Origin: Novosphingobium sp. UBA1948
GTDB taxonomy: Bacteria; Pseudomonadota; Alphaproteobacteria; Sphingomonadales; Sphingomonadaceae
Reading direction: 5' to 3'
DNA: 16,824 nucleotides
Assembly: GCA_002336765.1 (NCBI GenBank)
Contig: DDES01000109.1
Coordinates: 1,884 to 18,707, forward strand
The notes beneath the pieces are model-generated. The model was not told the DNA's origin. It did not search any database and was given only the letters and a program-made list of their open reading frames with translations. The translations under genes were made by a program, and so were the position numbers. Below, piece by piece: positions 12,953 to 16,824 of the stretch. Numbering within the stretch: position 1 is the first letter of the stretch; the number at the start of each line of letters is the position of its first letter.

Positions 12953-13254
12953 GGGCGGTTCCTTTCAGCGGGGCGGGCGCGCAGGCGTTCGATTTCGCGC
13001 AGCGGCTGGTTGTCGATTTCGCGGTTGGGCATGGGGGTGGCGGGGTGGAATTCGGGATGATCCGCAGCGACCAGCCGCTCGACCGTATCCATCCGCTCGT
13101 CGAGACGGCGGGCGAGCTGGTAGAGTTCCTCCAGCAACGCCTCGTCATCATTGGTCAGCGTGGCGCCGGTCTTCCACTTGGTAACATAATGCAGGATCAC
13201 CCAGGGCAGGCCGATGAAAATAGCGCCGATGGCAAAGACACCTTCGATATCCAT
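12949..13254 (-). CDS. pspB: Phage shock protein B
   Basis: Partner of PspC in membrane-stress sensing. It has 101 residues, longer than the 74 of E. coli. One membrane helix (about 6-24, VFAIGAIFIGLPWVILHYV), then WKTGATLTNDD and the PspB signature coil ELYQLARRLDERMDTVERLVAADHPEF (43-69 region), matching the ERIQALESILDAEHPNW ending of E. coli PspB. A Pro-rich and Arg-rich tail of about 30 residues is extra. The start is ATG at 13254, with AGGA about 10 nt before it, 6 nt after pspA. Confidence 0.9.
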   Translation of the reverse strand: MDIEGVFAIGAIFIGLPWVILHYVTKWKTGATLTNDDEALLEELYQLARRLDERMDTVERLVAADHPEFHPATPMPNREIDNQPLREIERLRARPAERNRP

Positions 13255-13260
13255 GGCGGG

Positions 13261-13932
13261 TTAGTCCTTCTTGCCAAGCTGGCGCTTGAGGGCTTCAAGC
13301 TCCTCGTCCACCTTGTCGGCCTGACCCAGCGCGGCGATTTCGTCGGCAAGGCTGGGCTTGGTGGCATCGGCAAGGCCCAGCGCATCGGCGCGGCCCTCGG
13401 CATAATCGACGCGGCGTTCGAGCGCGTCAAAGCGGGCCATCGCCTCGTCCACCCGCTCGTTGGCCAGCAGCGTGCGCAGCTTGACGCGATTTTCCGCGCT
13501 TTCGAGGCGGGCGGCGATGGCGGTCTGGCGGCTGCGGGCTTCGCGCAGGCGGGTTTGCAGCTTTTCGATATCGGCCTCATAGGCGCGCAGGCTGTCATCC
13601 AGCACCGCGATTTCCGAGGAAAGCTGTTCGGCCATGTCGCCGGCCTTGCGCTTTTCCACCAGCGCGGCGCGGGCCAGATCCTCGCGGTCCTTCGACAGGG
13701 CCAGTTGCGCCTTGTCGGCCCAGTCGGCCTGCAGGCGCTCGAGCTTCATCACATGGCGGCGCATTTCCTTCTGGTCGGCGATGGTGCGGGCGGCGCTGGC
13801 GCGCACTTCCACCAGCGTTTCCTCCATCTCCATGATGATCATGCGGATCATCTTGGCGGGGTCTTCCGCCTTGTCGAGCAGATCGGAGAAATTGGCGGCG
13901 ATGATATCGCGGGTGCGGCTGAAAATGCCCAC
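13261..13932 (-). CDS. pspA: Phage shock protein A
   Basis: ESCRT-III-like coiled-coil protein. It inhibits PspF in the resting cell and, under stress, polymerises on the inner membrane to limit leakage. It has 223 residues, the normal length. The N-terminal amphipathic helix and signature are clear: GIFSRTRDIIAANFSDLLDKAEDPAKMIR (2-30 region), followed by a long coiled coil to about 185. The start is GTG at 13932, with AGGAG 8 nt upstream. The same frame stays open to ATG 14244, adding 104 residues, but the PspA N-terminus is at the GTG. It is the first gene of the operon. Confidence 0.95.
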   Translation of the reverse strand: MGIFSRTRDIIAANFSDLLDKAEDPAKMIRMIIMEMEETLVEVRASAARTIADQKEMRRHVMKLERLQADWADKAQLALSKDREDLARAALVEKRKAGDMAEQLSSEIAVLDDSLRAYEADIEKLQTRLREARSRQTAIAARLESAENRVKLRTLLANERVDEAMARFDALERRVDYAEGRADALGLADATKPSLADEIAALGQADKVDEELEALKRQLGKKD

Positions 13933-14256
13933 GGGGCTTACTCCTGTGTGGAAGGCGGTTTGGCCATAGGAACGGAGCTTTTCGAGCTCCCTGTCAAGTC
14001 TGTTCAGTGTACCGGAAGAGAAAGGCCGGATCGCGGATGCGTCAGGGGGTCTTGAGGCGATGCGCTGCGGGGGTATCGCGTTGCGCAAGGCAGGATCAGA
14101 CATCGCATGCCGCGATCCGGCAGTGCGACCGGCTGTCGCTTCAAACCGCGATGCGGCAGGGTGGGCCGCTGCGGTGGAAAGATCCGACCCGCCCGCGGGG
14201 GGCGCTGCGGCGGGATCGGGGAGAAGGGGCGTCAGCTCGGTCATGCCGGATGTAGC
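13933..14256 (-). other. Long psp leader region
   Basis: From the predicted sigma-54 transcript start (about 14245) to the pspA GTG (13932) is about 313 nt of leader, unusually long. It contains a perfect hairpin GGAGCT-TTTCG-AGCTCC (13974-13990). The region keeps an open frame in register with pspA, without similarity that I recognise. A second promoter nearer pspA is not evident. Confidence 0.5.
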
Positions 14257-14271
14257 GCAAGTGGCGTGCCA
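14257..14271 (-). promoter_or_regulatory. Sigma-54 promoter of the psp operon
   Basis: On the minus strand the sequence TGGCACG-CCAC-TTGC is a perfect match to the core consensus TGGCACG-N4-TTGC, with GG-N10-GC spacing. The expected start is near 14245. This is the arrangement known from E. coli, where PspF activates a sigma-54 promoter of pspA from a divergent gene. The pspF coding sequence and its leader lie immediately upstream, where the PspF-binding enhancer would be. Confidence 0.88.
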
Positions 14272-14318
14272 ATTTGCCTGCGGGCCCGATTTCCGCGGGT
14301 TTGGCCCGGAATTGCCGC

Positions 14319-14347
14319 TTGACAGCCTCCGTGCATTTTACCAACAT
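14319..14347 (+). promoter_or_regulatory. Candidate sigma-70 promoter of pspF
   Basis: TTGACA (14319-14324) is a perfect -35 box, followed after 17 nt by CAACAT, a weak -10 box, about 30 nt before the pspF ATG. It lies in the segment where PspF should bind to activate psp, which would allow the autorepression known for E. coli pspF. Confidence 0.45.
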
Positions 14348-14375
14348 TCGGGAAATTTCACTAAAGGTCGGTTTT

Positions 14376-15404
14376 ATGGCATCTTCCCAGCGCGACCAGC
14401 ACTTTATCGGGCAATCAGGCGCCTTTCTCGATGCGGTGGAACGCGCCAGCCGCGCCGCGCCCCTGCGCCGCCCTGTGCTGGTGATCGGCGAGCGCGGCAC
14501 CGGCAAGGAGCTGATCGCCGAACGCCTCCACCGCCTGTCCTCGCGCTGGGACGAGCCTTTGGTCACGCTCAATTGTGCCGCCATGCCCGAAACGCTGATC
14601 GAGGCAGAGCTGTTCGGGCATGAGGCGGGGGCCTTCACCGGCGCCACCCGCGCGCGGGCAGGGCGCTTTGAGGAGGCGGATCGCGGCACGCTGTTTCTCG
14701 ACGAGTTGGGCACGCTCAGTATGGGGGCTCAGGAGCGCCTGCTGCGCGCGGTGGAATATGGCGAGGTGGCACGCATCGGCTCGAGCCGCCCCATCCGCGT
14801 CGATGTACGCATCGTGGCCGCCACCAACGAGGATCTGCCGCGCATGGCGCGCGAGGGGCGTTTCCGCCCCGATCTGCTCGACCGGCTGAGCTTCGAGGTG
14901 ATCACCCTGCCGCCACTGCGCGCGCGCGAGGGTGACATTCCCGTGCTGGCCGAGCATTTCGGGCGGCGCATGGCGATGGAACTGGGGTGGGAGCGCTGGA
15001 CCGGCTTTACCGCCGCGGCCAGCGCCGCACTGGAGAAATATGCCTGGCCGGGCAATGTGCGCGAGTTGCGCAATGTGATCGAGCGCGCGGTCTATCGCTG
15101 GGAGGAAGCGGCAGGGCCGATTGCCGATATCACCTTCGACCCCTTCGATTCGCCGTGGAAGCCTGCGCAAAGCCTGCGTGCGCCCGCCAGCGGCGCGGGT
15201 GAGGAAAGTGCCGCCACGGCTCCCGTGATCGCCGCCGATCTGGCGGGGGTGAGCGACCTGCGGCAGGCGGTGGACGCGCACGAGAAGGCGATTGTCGAGG
15301 CTGCACTTGCCCGTAATCGCTTCAACCAGCGCCAGACCGCCAAGGCACTGGGCCTCACCTATGACCAGCTGCGCCACACGATGCGCAAGCACCATCTGCT
15401 GTAA
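14376..15404 (+). CDS. pspF: Phage shock operon activator, sigma-54 enhancer-binding protein
   Basis: Uses ATP to open sigma-54 promoters. It has 342 residues and no N-terminal sensor domain, as in E. coli PspF, where PspA does the inhibiting. Walker A is GERGTGKE (38-45). GAFTGA (85-90), the loop that touches sigma-54, is intact. Walker B is GTLFLDE (104-110). The lid has RFRPDLLDRLSF (162-173) and WPGNVRELRNVIERAV (224-239). The Fis-type helix-turn-helix is at about 315-342 (NQRQTAKALGLTYDQLRHTMRKHH). A low-complexity linker (260-290) separates it from the ATPase. The start is ATG at 14376 (MASSQRDQHFIGQS), with AAAGG upstream; a longer frame to 14274 is unlikely. Confidence 0.95.
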   Translation: MASSQRDQHFIGQSGAFLDAVERASRAAPLRRPVLVIGERGTGKELIAERLHRLSSRWDEPLVTLNCAAMPETLIEAELFGHEAGAFTGATRARAGRFEEADRGTLFLDELGTLSMGAQERLLRAVEYGEVARIGSSRPIRVDVRIVAATNEDLPRMAREGRFRPDLLDRLSFEVITLPPLRAREGDIPVLAEHFGRRMAMELGWERWTGFTAAASAALEKYAWPGNVRELRNVIERAVYRWEEAAGPIADITFDPFDSPWKPAQSLRAPASGAGEESAATAPVIAADLAGVSDLRQAVDAHEKAIVEAALARNRFNQRQTAKALGLTYDQLRHTMRKHHLL

Positions 15405-15479
15405 TTGCGGGGTTTTACCGAATTTTTAGAGCGTAACTCGTAAACACCCGCTGTCGATTCAGGGCTTTGGGGATTTGCG

Positions 15480-15815
15480 ATGCTGAATGCGATTTTGAAC
15501 CGGTTGATGTGGCGTATGAAGCTGGCGTTCGGGATGGTGATCCTCTCGGCCATTTTCGGGGTCTTCTCGCACCGCGCCGCTCCGCCGCAGCAGCCTGCGC
15601 AGGCCAGCAATCCCTGGGCCAACAACTATGCCGCGCAGCCCGCCGCGGCGCCTGCCAGCTATGCCACCCCCGCCTATTCGGCCCATCGCGGCGGCTATGA
15701 CGAGGAGGCCCGCAAGGACGAGGAATTCCGCCGCCGGATGCTGCGCGAATTGCGCGAGGCTTCCGAACGCGAGGAAACACAGGGCGTGAACGCGCCCGAC
15801 TATCATCCCAACTAA
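15480..15815 (+). CDS. Small membrane-anchored hypothetical protein
   Basis: 111 residues. A basic N-terminus (MLNAILNRLMWRMK) leads into one hydrophobic helix (about 15-30, LAFGMVILSAIFGVFS), which may be an anchor or uncleaved signal. The middle is rich in Ala, Pro, Gln and Tyr (residues 33-70), and the end is a charged helix DEEARKDEEFRRRMLRELREASEREE. I do not recognise a family. GGGG lies about 8 nt before the ATG at 15480. It begins 75 nt after pspF on the same strand and could be co-transcribed; there is no terminator between them. Whether it belongs to the Psp response is open. Confidence 0.65.
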   Translation: MLNAILNRLMWRMKLAFGMVILSAIFGVFSHRAAPPQQPAQASNPWANNYAAQPAAAPASYATPAYSAHRGGYDEEARKDEEFRRRMLRELREASEREETQGVNAPDYHPN

Positions 15816-15830
15816 GGGTTTTAAGGCCAA

Positions 15831-15852
15831 CCTGTCTCGCTGGCGGGACAGG
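15831..15852. other. Hairpin after the hypothetical gene
   Basis: CCTGTCTCGC and GCGGGACAGG pair over 10 positions with one G-U, separated by 2 nt. It lies 16 nt after the stop. No T-run follows on the plus strand (TGGCTTGG, then TAAAAATCC), so it may be a factor-aided terminator or an RNA 3' end stabiliser. Confidence 0.45.
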
Positions 15853-15894
15853 TGGCTTGGTAAAAATCCGGCGGTACATTGCCGGGGTGCTTGT

Positions 15895-15910
15895 CAGCAC
15901 GATCCTTGCT
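15895..15910 (+). promoter_or_regulatory. Weak sigma-54-like site before the GAF regulator
   Basis: CAGCACG-ATCC-TTGCT has the -12 element TTGCT in full and the correct spacing but AG in place of GG at -24. It is about 97 nt before the regulator start codon. The -24 GG change is serious, so this is a low-confidence call. Confidence 0.2.
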
Positions 15911-16006
15911 ATACATCTTCACCAGCCATCAAGCGGTCCGGCGCAGAATACACCCGAAAACGGGGCGTGCCACAACAGCCGCATGGGTGGAGAGGACAAG
16001 GGATCC

Positions 16007-16824
16007 ATGGTCAAGCCAAGACCCAATCACAGCGACATCGTGCTCGACACGGTGCATTCCTCGCGTGCGGCTCAATCGGCGGTGGCGGCTTCGTGGTGTC
16101 GCTCGGCGTTGCATCACGGGCTGGACCCCGCCGCCTCGCGCCTCGGCGAGCGGCTGGCGCAGGCTGAACTGGAACGCTTGCGCGATGCCAATGGCGAATT
16201 GCTGGCCGCCGCGGTTCCCACGCTTGACCGGCTGTTTGCCAGCGTTGGCCAGACCGGCTGCTGCGTCATCATGTCGGACATGAACGGCACTGTGCTCGAG
16301 GCGCGCTCGCAGGCGGGGGATGCAGGGCTGTTTTCCGCCATCGGCCTTGCCGCAGGCGCCAACTGGAGCGAGGCCGCCGAGGGCACCAATGGCATCGGCA
16401 CCTGTCTGGTTGAGGCGCGACCGGTGACGATCCACCGCAGCGAACATTTCGCGGCCCGCAACATCGGTGTTTCCTGCATGGATGCGCCGATTTTCGATCC
16501 GGAGGGGCAATTGGTCGCCGCGCTCGACGTATCGAGCGCACGCGCCGATCATGGCGAGGCGCTGGGCACGCTGATCGGCGCGCTGGTGACCGATGCGGCG
16601 CGCAGCATCGAGCGCGACTATTTCTGCCGCCGCTATGCCGGTTCGCGCATCGTGATCGGCGGCGCGGACCAGCCGGGGCGCGGCGCCTCGCTGCTGGCGG
16701 TGGATCGCGACAATCTGGTGGTGGGTGCCACCCGCGCGGCGCGGCTGCAATTCGGGCTGGGCAAGGCGGCTGCGCGCCTCGATCCGCGCCCGCTGGCCGA
16801 TGTGCTCGGCACGGGCGAGGCGGG
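16007..16824 (+). CDS. AcoR-like GAF-domain regulator, N-terminal part (cut by window end)
   Basis: 272 residues are visible. The N-terminus (10-45, VLDTVHSSRAAQSAVAASWCRSALHHGLDP) and the GAF domain (about 75-205) follow the AcoR pattern; the diagnostic EGTNGIGT is at 125-132, after NWSEAA. A second, PAS-like part begins about 226 (GASLLAVDRDNLVVGATRAARLQFGL). In AcoR proteins a sigma-54 AAA+ domain and a Fis helix-turn-helix come next; many alphaproteobacterial relatives lack the AAA+ domain, and this window cannot tell. Such regulators often control aldehyde or alcohol dehydrogenase genes. The start is ATG at 16007, with AAGGA about 4 nt and AGGA about 10 nt before it. Confidence 0.85.
   Translation, partial: MVKPRPNHSDIVLDTVHSSRAAQSAVAASWCRSALHHGLDPAASRLGERLAQAELERLRDANGELLAAAVPTLDRLFASVGQTGCCVIMSDMNGTVLEARSQAGDAGLFSAIGLAAGANWSEAAEGTNGIGTCLVEARPVTIHRSEHFAARNIGVSCMDAPIFDPEGQLVAALDVSSARADHGEALGTLIGALVTDAARSIERDYFCRRYAGSRIVIGGADQPGRGASLLAVDRDNLVVGATRAARLQFGLGKAAARLDPRPLADVLGTGEA

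Noticed and set aside
13935..14244. 104-residue N-terminal extension of PspA as the annotated start
   Set aside because: The conserved PspA N-terminal helix begins at GTG 13932 with AGGAG at 8 nt; the ATG at 14244 would be at the transcript start itself.

Overview
The window is high-GC bacterial DNA with dense genes and good Shine-Dalgarno sites. The gene content points to an alphaproteobacterium, most likely a sphingomonad of the Novosphingobium type. The pointers are an F1-ATPase zeta inhibitor (DUF1476) beside bolA and a CGFS glutaredoxin, a CrtZ-type carotenoid hydroxylase, a PspF/PspABC envelope-stress locus and a leuC-leuD pair. The taxonomic call is inference.

Layout, left to right. 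1-1300 (-): N-terminal part of a methyl-accepting chemotaxis protein, cut by the window edge. 1465-1998 (+): GNAT acetyltransferase resembling PaiA. 2232-4001 (-): periplasmic gamma-glutamyltransferase. 4192-4551 (+): single-domain PilZ protein. 4554-5336 (-): NUDIX hydrolase. 5475-5745 (+): no protein gene, but a sigma-54 promoter followed by three tandem hairpins that all carry the same 12-nt loop; I interpret this as an undescribed small RNA. 5773-6753 (-): grxD, bolA and the ATPase zeta subunit. 7009-9252 (-): leuC, a 59-residue membrane protein, leuD. 9373-9891 (+): crtZ. 10082-10384 (+): T-rich orphan gene for a small membrane protein. 10533-11296 (-): sufE and a YbaN/DUF454 membrane protein. 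11338-13932 (-): an expanded phage-shock operon, pspA-pspB-pspC plus four more small PspB-like membrane/coiled-coil proteins. 14376-15404 (+): pspF, divergent from that operon. 15480-15815 (+): small membrane-anchored hypothetical. 16007-end (+): N-terminal half of an AcoR-like GAF regulator.

Three systems stand out. (1) The Psp locus: PspF (intact GAFTGA, no sensor domain) faces a near-perfect sigma-54 promoter (TGGCACG-N4-TTGC) on the opposite strand, which would drive a seven-gene operon; four of the seven look like PspB duplicates, and two stretches of 22 and 24 nt are still identical between cistrons. (2) The sigma-54 promoter and triple-hairpin RNA between the NUDIX gene and grxD: all three loops are TTCCCCAGTCTC while the stems differ in sequence, and G-U wobbles show that the plus strand is the RNA. 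(3) A 3'-end-associated repeat: four copies, each 13-20 nt after a stop codon and oriented with that gene, with paired substitutions in the stem.
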